Source: Zea mays
Taxonomy: Eukaryota > Streptophyta > Magnoliopsida > Poales > Poaceae
NCBI RefSeq assembly: GCF_902167145.1
Contig: NC_050102.1
Coordinates: 5,766,850-5,830,849, forward strand
Length of the DNA: 64,000 nt
Reading direction: 5' to 3'
Shown here: in pieces, positions 46,417 through 57,996 of the stretch
How the letters are laid out: every line of letters begins with the position of its first letter
Numbering within the stretch: the stretch's first letter is position 1
Position numbers and translations under genes: made by a program
The notes under the pieces: generated by a model
Told to the model about the DNA's origin: nothing
The model's input: the letters and a program-made list of their open reading frames with translations, nothing else
The model's database searches: none

Positions 46417-49400
46417 TCAATCCAAGTTCCGTGAATCTAAGACATTTAGCTCACTACGCAGCCTGCAAAAGGTCTTCTCATCTAGAGGCTTGGTAAAGAT
46501 ATCGGCTAGCTGGTTCTCGGTGCTAACATGAAACACTTCGATATCTCCCTTTTGCTGGTGGTCTCTCAAAAAGTGATGCCGGATGTCTATGTGCTTTGTG
46601 CGGCTGTGCTCAACAGGATTTTCCGCCATGCGGATAGCACTCTCATTATCACATAGGAGTGGGACTTTGCTCAGATTGTAGCCAAAGTCCCTGAGGGTTT
46701 GCCTCATCCAAAGTAGTTGCGCGCAACACTGTCCTGCGGCAACATACTCGGCCTCAGCGGTGGATAGGGCAACGGAGGTTTGTTTCTTAGAATGCCATGA
46801 CACCAGGGACCTTCCTAAGAATTGGCACGTCCCCGATGTACTCTTCCTATCGACCTTACATCTAGCATAATCGGAGTCTGAATATCCAATCAAGTCAAAG
46901 GTAGACCCCTTTGGATACCAGAGCCCGAAACAAGGCGTAGCAACTAAATATCTAAGGATTCACTTCACTGCCACTAAGTGACATTCCTTAGGATCGGAAT
47001 GAAATCTAGCACACATGCATACGCTAAGCATAATATCCGGTCTACTAGCACATAAGTAAAGTAATGACCCTATCATTGACCGGTATGCTTTTTGATCAAC
47101 GGACTTACCTCCTTTGTTGAGGTCGGTGTGTCCGTCGGTCCCCATCGGTGTCTTTGCGGGCTTGGCGTCCTTCATCCCAAACCGCTTCAGCAGGTCTTGC
47201 GTGTACTTCGTTTGAGAGATGAAGGTGCCGTCCTTGAGTTGCTTCACTTGGAACCCAAGGAAGTAGTTCAACTCGCCCATCATTGACATCTCGAATTTCT
47301 GCGTCATCACCCTGCTAAACTCTTTACAAGACTTTTGGTTAGTAGAACCAAATATTATGTCATCGACATAAATTTGGCACACAAACAAATCACCATCACA
47401 TGTCTTTGTAAAAAGAGTTGGATCGGCTTTCCCAACCTTGAAAGCATTAACAATTAGAAAGTCTCTAAGGCATTCATACCATGCTCTTGGGGCTTGCTTA
47501 AGTCCATAGAGCGCCTTAGAAAGCTTACACACATGGTCGGGGTACCGTTCATCCTCGAAGCCAGGGGGTTGCTCCACGTACACCTCCTCCTTTATTGGCC
47601 CATTGAGGAAAGCGCTCTTCACATCCATTTGGTACAACCTGAAAGAATGATGAGCGGCATATGCTAGCAAGATACGAATTGATTCTAGCCTAGCCACAGG
47701 AGCAAAAGTCTCCTCGAAATCCAAACCTGCGACTTGGGCATAACCTTTTGCCACAAGTCGAGCCTTGTTTCTCGTCACCACCCCGTGCTCGTCCTGTTTG
47801 TTGCGGAACACCCACTTGGTTCCCACAACATTTTGCTTCGGACGAGGCACCAGTGTCCAAACTTCATTCCTCTTGAAGTTGTTGAGCTCCTCCTGCATGG
47901 CCAACACCCAGTCCGGATCTAGCAAGGCCTCCTCTACCCTGAAAGGCTCAATAGAAGAGACAAAGGAGTAATGCTCACAAAAATTAACTAATCGAGATCG
48001 AGTAGTTACTCCCTTGCTAATATCACCCAGAATTTGGTCGACGGGATGATCCCTTTGAATCATCGCTCGAACTTGGGTTGGAGGTGCCGGTTGTGCTTCT
48101 TCCTCCATCACATGATCATCTTGTGCTCCCCCTTGATCACACGCCTCCTGTTGATGAACCTGTTCATCGTCTTGAGTTGGGGGATGCACCATAGTTGAGG
48201 AAGAAGGTTGATCTCGTTCATCATGTTCCTGTGGCCGAACTTCTCCAATCGCCATGGTTCGAATAGCGGCCGTCGGAACATCTTCTTCATCTACATCATC
48301 ACAATCAACAACTTGCTCTCTTGGAGAGCCATTAGTCTCATCAAATACAACGTTGCTAGAGACTTCAACCAAACCCGATGATTTGTTGAAGACTCTATAC
48401 GCCTTTGTATTTGAGTCATAACCTAATAAAAACCCTTCTACAGCTTTGGGAGCAAACTTAGAATTTCTACCTTTCTTCACTAGAATGTAGCACTTGCTCC
48501 CAAATACACGAAAGTAAGATACATTGGGTTTGTTACCGGTTAGCAGCTCATACGAAGTCTTCTTGAGGAGGCGGTGAAGGTAGACCCTGTTGATGGCATG
48601 GCAAGCCGTGTTCACGGCTTCCGACCAAAAACGCTCGGGGGTCTTGAATTCTCCAAGCATCGTCCTTGCCATATCGATTAGCGTCCTGTTCTTCCTCTCT
48701 ACCACACCATTTTGCTGTGGTGTGTAGGGAGCGGAGAACTCGTGCTTGATCCCTTCCTCCTCAAGGAACTCTTCCACTTGAAGGTTCTTGAACTCGGACC
48801 CGTTGTCGCTCCTTATCTTCTTCACCTTGAGCTCAAACTCATTTTGAGCTCTCCTGAGGAAGCGCTTGAGGGTCCCTTGGGTTTCAGACTTATCCTGCAA
48901 AAAGAACACCCAAGTGAAGTGGGAAAAGTCATCAACAATAACTAGACCATACTTACTCCCTCCTATGCTCAGATAGGCGACGGGTCCGAAGAGGTCCATA
49001 TGCAGCAGCTCCAGGGGTCTTGAGGTGGTCATCACGTTCTTGCTATGATGTGCTCCTCCCACTTGTTTACCTGCTTGACAAGCTGCACAAGGTCTATCCT
49101 TTTCGAATTGCACGTTAGTCAAACCTATCACGTGTTCTCCCTTTAGAAGCTTGTGAAGGTTCTTCATCCCCACATGTGCTAAGCGGCGATGCCACAGCCA
49201 GCCCATGCTAGTCTTAGCTATTAAGCATGCATCTAGACCAGCCTCTTCTTTTGCAAAATCAACTAAGTAAAGTTTGCCGTCTAATACACCCTTAAAAGCT
49301 AGTGAACCATCACTTCTTCTAAAGACAGACACATCTACATTTGTAAATAGACAGTTATACCCCATGTTGCATAATTGACTAACAGATAGCAAATTATATC

Positions 49401-49617
49401 CAAGAGACTCTACTAAAAACACATTAGAGATAGAGTGCTCATTAGAAATTGCAATTTTACCTAACCCTTTTACCTTGCCTTGATTCCCATCACCGAATAT
49501 GATTGAATCTTGGGAATCCTTATTCTTGACGTAGGAGGTGAACATCTTCTTCTCCCCCGTCATATGGTTTGTGCATCCGCTATCAATAATCCAGCTTGAA
49601 CCCCCGGATGCATAAAC
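46417..49617 (-). pseudogene. Ji-like pol with one nonsense codon
   Basis: The frame is open from the putative splice acceptor at 49618. Order: protease [15 protein letters not shown]; integrase [54 protein letters not shown] with [19 protein letters not shown] and YVDDIIFG near residue 750; RNase H with YSDSDYARC and [15 protein letters not shown] at 46960-46962 (codon 886), just before ILRYL, separates the last 181 codons from the rest; CGA (Arg) to TGA is the likely change, as the Opie-like copy has Arg there. It would cut off most of RNase H. No frameshifts are seen. Confidence 0.92.
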
Positions 49618-49630
49618 CTGCAAGGCAAAT

Positions 49631-52021
49631 TTAGGCTTGGGACTTAGGTACCCAACTCTTGTTGGGTCCTATAAGGTTAGTCACAATTTCCTTAGGGACC
49701 CAAATGCAAGTTTTATCACCCTTGCATTTTGCCCCTAACTTCCTAGCAATTACCTTTCTATCCTTTCTACAAATTGCAAAGGAAGCATTCAAAGCATGAT
49801 ATATTGTAGAAGGCTCATTAACTTTCCTAGGAATATTAACAACATTTCTCCTAGGCATATTATGAACAACATCCCTTCTACCAACATTTCTATCATGCAC
49901 ATATGAAGAACTAGAAGCAAACATAGCATGAGAAAAATCATCGTACGCATTATAACTCCTATAAGCATTTCTAGTTTGTCTCCTATCATGATACAAAAAG
50001 GCATGGTTCTTTTTAGCACTAGTAGCCATAGGGGCCTTCCCTTTCTCCTTAGCGGGAATGGGAGCCTTATGGCTTGTTAAGTTCTTGGCTTCCCTCTTGA
50101 AGCCAAGTCCATCCTTAATTGAGGGGTGTCTACCGATCGTGTAGGCATCCCTTGCAAATTTTAGTTTATCAAATTCATTCTTGCTAGTCTTAAGTTGAGC
50201 ATTAAGACTAGCCAATTCCTCAGTTAATTTGGAAATTGAAACTAAATGATCACTACACGCATCAATATCGAAATCTTTACACCTAGTGCAAATCTCAACA
50301 TGTTCTACACAAGAATTAGATTTACTAGCTACTTCTAGTTTAGCATTTAAGTCATCATTAACACTTTTTAAAGTAGCAATGGTTTCATGACAAGAAGATA
50401 GTTCACTAGAAAGCACTTCATTTCTTTTAACTTCTAAAGCATAAGATTTTTGTGCCTCTACAAATTTGTCATGCTCTTCATACAAAAGGTCCTCTTGTTT
50501 TTCTAAGAGTCTATCTTTTTCATTCAAGGCATCAATCAATTCATTAATTTTATCTACTTTAGTTCTATCCAATCCCTTGAACAAACTAGAGTAATCTATT
50601 TCATCATCACTAGACTCATCATCACTGGAAGAATCATAAGTGACATTGTTTTGATTACATACCTTCTTCTCCCTTGCCATAAGGCATGTGTGACGCTCGT
50701 TGGGGAAGAGGGACGACTTGTTGAAGGCAGTGGCAGCGAGTCCTTCATTGTCGGAGTCGGAGGAGGAGCAATCCGAATCCCACTCCTTTCCGATATGTGC
50801 CTCGCCCTTGGCCTTCTTGTAATGCTTCTTCTTTTCCCTCTTGCTCCCGTGTTCCTGGTCACTATCATTGTCGGGACAGTTAGCAATAAAATGACCAAGC
50901 TTACCGCATTTGAAGCATGATCGCTTTGCCTTCGTCTTAGTCTTGCTTGGCTGTCCCTTGCGATCCTTTAGTGTCGTCTTGAATCTTTTGATGATGAGGG
51001 CCATCTCTTCATCATTAAGACCGGCCGCCTCAATTTGCGCCACCTTGTTGGGTAGCGCCTCCTTGCTCCTTGTTGCCTTGAGAGCAATGGGTTGAGGCTC
51101 ATGGATTGGGCCATTCAACGCGTCATCCACGTACCTTGCCTCCTTGATCATCATTCGCCCGCTTACAAATTTTCCAAGAATTTCTTCGGGCGACATCTTG
51201 ATGTACCTAGGATTTTCACGAATATTGTTCACCAAGTGAGGATCAAGAACGGTAAATGACCTTAGCATTAGGCGGACGACGTCGTGATCCGTCTATCGCG
51301 TGCTTCCGTAGCTCCTTATTTTGTTGATAAGGATCTTGAGCCGGTTGTATGTTTGTGTCGGCTCCTCGCCCCTTATCATCGCGAATCGTCCGAGCTCGCC
51401 CTCCACCAACTCCATCTTGGTGAGTAAGGTGACATCATTCCCCTCATGAGAGATCTTGAGGGTGTCCCAAATCTGCTTGGCATTGTCCAAGCCGCTCACC
51501 TTGTGATACTCGTCCCTGCACAAAGAGGCTAGCAACACAGTAGTAGCTTGTGCATTTTTATGGATCTGTTCATTAATAAACGAAGGGCTATCCGAGCTAT
51601 CAAATTTCATTCCACTTTCCACAATCTCCCAAATGCTTGGATGGAGAGAGAATAGGTGAGTACGCATTTTGTGACTCCAAAATCCGTAGTCCTCTCCATC
51701 AAAGTGAGGAGGCTTGCCAAGTGGAATGGTGAGCAAATGAGCATTTGAGCTATGCGGAATGCGCGAATAATCAAAAGAAAAGTTTGAGTTAACCGTCTTT
51801 TGTTTGTCATAGTCGTTGTCGTCGTTGTCCTTTTGGGAAGAGGAAGATTCGTCGCTGTCGTCGTAGTAGACGATCTCCTTGATGCGCCTTGTCTTCTTCT
51901 TCTTCCCTTCCTTCCGTCTATGGCCCGAGCCGGAGTCGGTAGGCTTGTCATCTTTGGGCTCGTTGACGAAGGACTCCTTCTCCTTATCGTTGATCACGAT
52001 TCCCTTCCCCTTAGGATCCAT
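49631..52021 (-). pseudogene. Ji-like gag with one nonsense codon
   Basis: It starts at the ATG at 52021, about 36 bases past the primer site, and ends at 49631 (797 codons). A TAG at 51293-51295 (codon 243), in GSTR*TDHDVV, interrupts the copia gag domain; TGG to TAG is likely. N-terminal residues are charged, the UBN2-type region starts GKPPHFDGEDYGFW, and a CCHC knuckle CFKCGKLGHFIANCP lies near residue 365. A coiled-coil-like stretch (KINELIDALNEKDRLLEKQ) and a basic C-terminal part ending KTCIWVPKEI follow, closely parallel to the Opie-like gag. It would be the structural protein if intact. Confidence 0.9.
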
Positions 52022-52057
52022 CTCTTCGGGCGGTTAGTCCCTTTCTTGAAGAGAACG

Positions 52058-52069
52058 GCTCCGATACCA
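52058..52069 (-). other. Primer-binding site of Ji-like element
   Basis: TGGTATCGGAGC on the minus strand, two bases from the LTR; one base off the Met-tRNA consensus (G for A). Confidence 0.85.
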
Positions 52070-52071
52070 AT

Positions 52072-53329
52072 TGAGAACACCTAGAGGGGAGGGTGAATAG
52101 GTGATCCTGTAAAACTTAAACTTATAGCCACAAAAACTTGTTAAGTGTTAGCACAATAATTGCCAAGTGGCTATAAAGGAGTCTCAACAACACAATACCA
52201 CAAGAGATCAATCACAGAGATGACACAGTGGATTATCCCGTGGTTCGGCCAAGACCAACGCTTGCCTACTCCACGTTGTGGCGTCCCAACGGACGAGGGT
52301 TGCAATCAACCCCTCTCAAGCGGTCCAAAGACCCACTTGAATACCACGGTGTTTTGCTTGCTTTTTCTCAATCCCGTTTGCGAGGAATCTCCACAACTTG
52401 GAGCCTCTCGCCCTTACAATTGAAGTTCACAAAGAAACACAGAGCAAGGGGGAATGAACAACGCACACAAGACTTCAAAAGATCAGAGCAACAACACGCA
52501 CACAAGTAGCAACAAGAGCTCGCAACACAACTCAAAGAGTTCACAACTCCACAAGAGCTCTATATGCTATCACAATGAAACGAATGCGCGGGATCGATGT
52601 CTTGGTGCTTAGGAATGTTGTAGGAATGCTTGGTGTCCTCCTCCATGCGCCTAGGGGTCCCTTTTATAGCCCCAAGGCAGCTAGGAGCCGTTGAGAACAA
52701 ATCTGGAAGGCCATCCTTGCCTTCTGTCGTCGGGCGCACCGGACAGTCCGGTGCACACCGGACACTGTCCGGTGCCCGATTTCCTTCCTTAAACAGCGCA
52801 GCCGACCGTTGCAGATTTGGGAGCCGTTGGCGCACCGGACATGTCCGGTGCACACCGGACAGTCCGGTGCCCCCTTCCGACCATTGGCTCGGCCACGTGT
52901 CTCGCGCAGATCGCGCGGCCGACCGTTGGCCCGGCCGACCGTTGGCTCACCGGACAGTCCGGTGCACACCGGACAGTCCGGTGAATTATAGCCGTACGCC
53001 GTCGACGAATTCCCGAGAGCGGCCTCTTCACGCCGAGTCAGTCTGGCGCACCGGACACTGTCCGGTGCACCACCGGACAGTCCGGTGCTCCAGACCGAAC
53101 AGCCTTTTGGCTGTACACAGCCAACTTTTCTTCAACTCGATTACTTCTGTTTCAAGCACTTAGACACAACACATTAGTCTTCAAAACAATGTACTAAGGC
53201 TTAGAAACATACCTTTACTCTTGATTTTCACTTTGTCCATCCATGGGTAGAGATTCACACTTAAGCACTTGTGTTGGCACTCAATCACCAAAATACTTAG
53301 AAATGGCCCAAGGGCACATTTCCCTTTCA
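52072..53329 (-). repeat. 5' LTR of Ji-like element (1,258 bp)
   Basis: Ends TG...CA on the element strand. The TATA box TATAAAAG lies at 52661-52668. CCGGAC/GTCCGG palindromes are at 52735-53090. Confidence 0.92.
52661..52668 (-). promoter_or_regulatory. TATA box of Ji-like 5' LTR
   Basis: TATAAAAG on the minus strand within GGGGCTATAAAAGGGACCCC, again between G-rich and C-rich arms. Confidence 0.7.
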
Positions 53330-53461
53330 CTTACACTTCACGTGATCTCCCACCTTTGGCGAGTTCATGCACATTATTTCCCACAACTTGTTGAGCGATG
53401 AACGTATGTGAGCTCACTCTTGCTGTCTCACACCCCCCCACAGGTCAAGAACAGGTACCGC

Positions 53462-53630
53462 CAGTGGCGGAGGACGAAAAAAAATTTAGGTATGGCTCTA
53501 CACAACTGGATCGTATAATATTTAGCACACAACCAATTAACTAATAGAATAACTCGCGATATATATAAAGAAATAGAACATTGTCTAAAATGAGAATAAA
53601 TTGCTACAAAACATGTAACTGTCGTACCTC
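53462..53630 (+). mobile_element. 5' fragment of hAT-like element (left copy of duplication)
   Basis: It starts CAGTGGCGGAGGACG after GGTACCGC and stops abruptly at a join to LTR sequence. It differs from the first 169 bases of the element at 54712 at about four positions. Confidence 0.88.
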
Positions 53631-54880
53631 TTTTCCCTGCATATTGTGCTTGATTGTATTGTGGCGAGTAGAAGAGCCCGTGACCGAGGATCCTGGTGAG
53701 CAGCAGATAGAAGTAGCTGAGCAGGAGCTCATTGAAGGCAAGTTGTGCCCTTGATCACTTCTTTTACCCACTCATGTTCTAAATAATCATAATGATCTGC
53801 ATAGGTTAATTTTGATGGGACCTAATAGGTTACCCTAGTTTGTCTATCTTTATGCCTTGTTTACCACTGAACTTTTTGGGTAGTACTTGCTAGTGCTATA
53901 TGTGGTTTTGGGCATTGAGATAAACATTATTCATGATTATACTTTTGTTATCCGTTGTTATTTACTGTTCATGTCAAGATCATTAATGTTAATTGGAACA
54001 TAGAGCTTAACTTGAGAAACGCGTGCCACCACAAGGGTTTATGGACGCCCTTGGCTGACTAATTAGGAAAGCTAGTGGAGGACTACCTTACCCGAAAGGG
54101 GCAAGGGCAGTAGGGGAGTGGTCAGTGTAGGGAGGTCCTTGGTTGATTTTGCTGCGATGGCGGTCAGGCAAGAACCCTGCATTGGAGCTTCCTATAAACT
54201 GTAGCGGGTTTTCTGAAGCTAGTGGAACTTTGTAAAGGCCTCGTAGTGTTACCCTGCCTCGCCTCCTCGGCAGAGGTGTATGGGAAGTCGCGATCCCTTG
54301 GCAGATGGGTAACATGACTTGTGGGTAAAGGGTACCACCTCTGCAGAGTGTAAAACTGGTATACTAGCCGAGCTCACGGTCATGAGCAGCTCAGGACTCT
54401 CTGATGATTAATTTATGGAACTAAATTCAATTTGTCATATGCATTGCATCGCAGGTGATGTTGTTACTTTTGTTCTACTACTTAATTGGGTTGGTATTTA
54501 CTTATACTTAGTAACTGCTAATAAAATTTTGACCAACTTTAAAAGCAATGCTCAGCTCTAACCATCCTCTTTGGTAAGCCTTACACTTCACGTGATCTCC
54601 CACCTTTGGCGAGTTCATGCACATTATTCCCCACAACTTGTTGAGCGATGAACGTATGTGAGCTCACTCTTGCTGTCTCACACCCCCCCACAGGTCAAGA
54701 ACAGGTACCGCTAGTGGCGGAGGACGAAAAAAAATTTAAGTATGGCTCTACACAACTGGACCGTATAATATTTAGCACACAACCAATTAACTAATAGAAT
54801 AACTCGCAATATATATAAAGAAATAGAACATTGTCTAAAATGAGAATAAATTGCTACAAAACATGTAACTGTCGTACCTC
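53462..54880 (+). repeat. Second copy and junction of a 1,250-bp tandem duplication within the 3' LTR
   Basis: The duplicated unit is 1,081 bp of LTR plus 169 bp of hAT-like end. Left copy: 43449-44402, 53335-53461 and 53462-53630 (interrupted by the Ji-like element). Right copy: 53631-54711 and 54712-54880. The two hAT starts are exactly 1,250 bp apart. The join at 53630/53631 has about one base of overlap. Confidence 0.9.
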
Positions 54881-55707
54881 TGATTTTGCGACTTCGTCCT
54901 CTTTCCCTTTGAGTACTTGGTCAACTCCACTCCCATGAGTAAAGCCCGGCTAAAATAGCTCTTTAAATCTACAAATTTGCGACTTCGTCCTCTTTCCCTT
55001 TGATTTGGCACCATTATCACCTGCAAGTTTGTGACAAATATCAATATTCAAACAATCAAATTATCCAACAGATTACAGACAAGCAGTTGTTTGCTTACAG
55101 TTACACTACACGTGGACCGTGGACAGGGACGGAGCTCGGCAAAACAGGCGGACCGCGGACGGCGCGGGACAGGCAGGGGCGAATGGCGTGGGACAGGCAG
55201 GCCGCATCCAGGCGGGACAGCCGGACATGCAGGGCCACAGGGGCGGACGGCGCGCCGGCGCGGGACAGCTGGACAGGCAGCCAGCTAGAGCCAGGCAAGG
55301 TCGGACCTCGGACGACGCGGGACGGCGGGACAGCTAACAGAGTCACAGCCTCACAGGCCACAGCGGCACAACCGGACCCCGGCCAAGCAGCCAGGCAGGG
55401 CGGACGCCGGGACGCGGACCGCAGACGGCGCGTCGGCGCGGGACGCCGGGACAGGGAGGACCGCAGGTCCGCAGTGCCGGGTGACGCGGGAGTGCGCCAG
55501 TGCGGGACAGGACAGGGGCGGACGGCGGCTCGACGGCTTCATGAGGCACGGAGGCGATGCGGCGGCTGTGCTCGTGAGGCACAGAGGCGGTGAGGTGAGG
55601 CCGTGAGGGTTAGCGTCTTACTGACTTAGCGATATGAAAAGCTGGGTCACGGATTTTTTTTGGTATGGCTTGGGCCATAATAGGCCATAATGGGCCCTCC
55701 GCCCCTG
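54712..55707 (+). mobile_element. Non-autonomous hAT-like element (996 bp)
   Basis: The left end reads TAGTGGCGGAGG (CAGTGGCGGAGG in the duplicated copy) and the right end CCTCCGCCCCTG is its near complement. The 8-bp duplication GGTACCGC lies at 54704-54711 and 55708-55715. A phrase TTTGCGACTTCGTCCTCTTT occurs twice near 54886 and 54976. The interior 55100-55600 is very GC-rich with recurring GCGGGACAGG phrases. No transposase is encoded. Confidence 0.88.
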
Positions 55708-56130
55708 GGTACCGCAGGATGAGGCGTATGAAGGATGCTGTGGCGAGTTCGTGAGAGATCTAGGTCGTCGTCTCCCAGTCAACTTTGAGTTGTTGGACCG
55801 TTGTCTACTTATAATGTAATTATTTATTTATTTTGTATAGAACTCCTGTTATGTAGTAAAGATGTGACATTCGATCTTGTGCCATGATTCATCATATGTG
55901 TGAGACTTGGTCCCAGCACACCTGGTGATTATGTTCGCGCCCGGGTCTTGGTGCCCCTAAAATCCGGGTGTGACAGAGTGCTCGGCGGCTGGCGGCTGGA
56001 TCCTGGAGAGAGGAAGAGCGGACAGGGGTTGTTTGCACAGTTTAGGGCGTGCCAGGAAGTGGGCCTATTCGCTGGCTGGGCCGCGACCGGGGCTGCAGCC
56101 CAGGCAGCCCCGGACGCAGATCCGCCACTG

Positions 56131-57380
56131 ACTATAGTTATACCATATTACCCACGGGTAATATTCACCCGGCATGGATATGTGGGCATGGGTATGGAAA
56201 AGCAGAATCCGAACCCGGTTACCCATGGTAATATTCACCCAGTAATATTAGGTGTGCATTCAATAGACAATAATCTCAATAACTAAACCCTACATCTCTC
56301 AACCCTTTTAAGGACCCATCCACCCAATAAACTGGCCAGCCACAGGCCGCCATGTCCATCAGTCCATGTGTCACTTTGTTTTTGCATGAGTAAACAATGT
56401 TTTCTTGTTACATGTCAGATATTTGCGATGCATTGTTCTTGGATGTTGTGTGGCTTTTAAATGCCATGTAAAATATATTGTGATCATGCTTTTTTGTCAG
56501 GGATAGAGACCGATTAGGAACCTAATATCCGAATGGGGATGGGTATGAGATGAATCTTATAACAATGATGCGTATGAGTATAGGAATATGGATGTGTATA
56601 GCTTCATGGGGATATGTATGGGGTGTCTAAACTCGATATAGAATTTTCCATTGATACCTCTAGTGGCTAGGGAGGTGCGCAACAGGGCGGGTGGCGCGTG
56701 CGCAGTCGAGGATGCGCTATGACAGGTGCGACCGACGAGGGAGGGAGACGACACAAGAAGAGTATACAAAAACATACTCCCTCCGGTTTCCTATTAGTTG
56801 TCGTTTTGGATAAGGTTTGAGTCAAACTTATAAAATTTTGACTATAAATAACTATTTTGTTATTTAGTTTTGGAACCTAATATTTATATGCGCCAATTTA
56901 TCATAAAAAGTACTTTTATAAAAGTATAAATGTATTAAGAGTTCATTTGTATTTTAATAAAAAACATTAGTCAAAGTTATATTTTGGAGACCGTGTCGTT
57001 GTCCTAAACGACAACTAATAGAAAACCGGAGGGAGTAAGAACATGTGTATATTATTGGGAAGGTGGGTATGAATGCGTGTTTAGAACCAGCATTTATGGT
57101 TTAAACCCTTCAATTGTGCATTGTTTTAGCTTGTTTACTATTTAAACTTGTGTTTATACTAGTAGAAACACACGTTGCTTCGGCGACAACGGTCCATGAA
57201 ATCAAGCACAAAATCGAGCGGTGGGTCCGAGAGCAGCCATGTTCTTTCCTCAGCAAACGGTCCATCTAGATTGGAGCATCCACTCCACGTCTCGAACGCT
57301 ATCGTGGGTCATAACTCATGTCCGCATGGATAACATGACAAAGTAATTTGATTTGCATGGAGGGGCAAAAAAGATAGCGA
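56131..57380. other. Intergenic DNA between nested block and kelch gene
   Basis: No gene is supported. Near 56135-56250 short phrases such as GGTAATATTCACCC occur twice. The Stowaway MITE is listed separately. Confidence 0.55.
56777..57035. mobile_element. Well-preserved Stowaway MITE (259 bp)
   Basis: The terminal inverted repeats are about 30 bp, beginning CTCCCTCCGGTTTCCTATTA, with roughly 29 of 30 positions matching. TA is on each side (56775-56776 and 57036-57037). These are hallmark Tc1/mariner-derived Stowaway ends. Confidence 0.93.
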
Positions 57381-57996
57381 TTCCCTTTGGCAAGTTGCCC
57401 AATCCTCCTCTTGTTCCCGTTTTATCTAGATAAAAAGCATCTTCTAGCATACAAGTACATATCAGCAAAGCACATAGTGAAATTCAACCAGCCAGCAGGG
57501 TACAGAACTCCCTACATACAAAAAAGAAGATGTGCAGGTTCAAACTTTACAGGAACTGTTGCCATTCTGTGTGACGACTGCGGAAGCAATGCTAAGCATT
57601 GCACCTGCAGAGAGTGCAGGATGAGGATACCAGAACCCCAATCAACTCCTAACATGCTATCATTAAGCAAAACAGCTAGGCAATGGGCAGCGTACAAGCT
57701 ACGAAGCAGCGAGCGTTTATTTTGCAGGGTGGATTCAGCAAGACAGCAACAGTTCTTTTTTTTCTGACCAATGAAACACCAAAGAGCGAAACACAGCAAC
57801 AGATATGTTGGAGAAACTGGACAAGCAAATCTACTTACAACCAGGCAGAAGAGCCTCAATTCATCTCTCCCCGATTTGAAAAGCCTCGGTTTATTTCTTT
57901 ACATCTCCAGCTCCCTCCTTATAATAGAGACTCGAAAAGATCCTACTCGATTGCGCGTCTCATCAGTGGGCAGTGGCTGGCTGGCTCAACAAGCAG

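Larger units (their letters stand above)
44403..53329 (-). mobile_element. Ji-like Ty1/copia (SIRE lineage) element, minus strand (8,927 bp)
   Basis: On the minus strand it starts TGAAAGGGAAATGTGCCC and ends CTAGGTGTTCTCA. The target duplication CTTAC is at 44398-44402 and 53330-53334, and an intact empty site survives near 54580. It has LTRs, a Met-tRNA-like primer site, gag, pol and a polypurine tract. Gag and pol carry one nonsense codon each. The LTRs differ at about 8 positions plus a ~30-bp indel (by eye). Confidence 0.93.
12972..55975 (+). mobile_element. Non-autonomous gypsy-type element with ~3.4-kb LTRs (LARD-like), itself interrupted
   Basis: It starts TGTAACACCC and ends GGGTGTGACA, with target duplication GAGTG on both sides (12967-12971 and 55976-55980). 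Removing later insertions leaves a 5' LTR of 3,429 bp, an interior of 1,486 bp and a 3' LTR of similar length. The interior has a primer-binding site and polypurine tract but no gag or pol, so it must be mobilised in trans. Long LTRs with this terminus and a TGGTAT-type primer site suggest the Del/Tekay side of gypsy; that is inference. LTRs differ at about 21 of the first 1,426 positions (by eye), mostly transitions. Confidence 0.9.
41360..55975 (+). repeat. 3' LTR of the LARD-like element, interrupted and internally duplicated
   Basis: LTR pieces are 41360-44402, 53335-53461, a second copy of part of the LTR at 53631-54711, and 55716-55975. Interruptions are the Ji-like element, a hAT-like element and a 1,250-bp tandem duplication. 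Confidence 0.9.
12470..56130. mobile_element. Outermost hAT-like non-autonomous element, split by nested insertions
   Basis: The left end CAGCGGCGGATCC (12470) pairs with the right end, which on the reverse strand reads CAGTGGCGGATCTGC (56130). The 8 bases after the right end are ACTATAGT, and the left flank is ACTATAGT plus one extra C, so the 8-bp duplication is intact apart from a one-base insertion. Without the insertion at 12972-55975 the element is about 650 bp (12470-12971 plus 55981-56130). It codes for nothing recognisable. Three copies of a GGATCCTGGAGGGAGGAGTG-like phrase surround the insertion point. Confidence 0.7.

Noticed and set aside
54835..55593. Several GC-rich ORFs inside the 996-bp hAT-like element
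   Set aside because: They come from GGGACAGG-type low-complexity sequence, open in many frames at once, with no transposase motifs.
57387..57767. 126-residue plus-strand ORF with several Cys
   Set aside because: It lies in the likely 3' untranslated part of the minus-strand kelch gene. The Cys spacing does not form a clear zinc-binding module.
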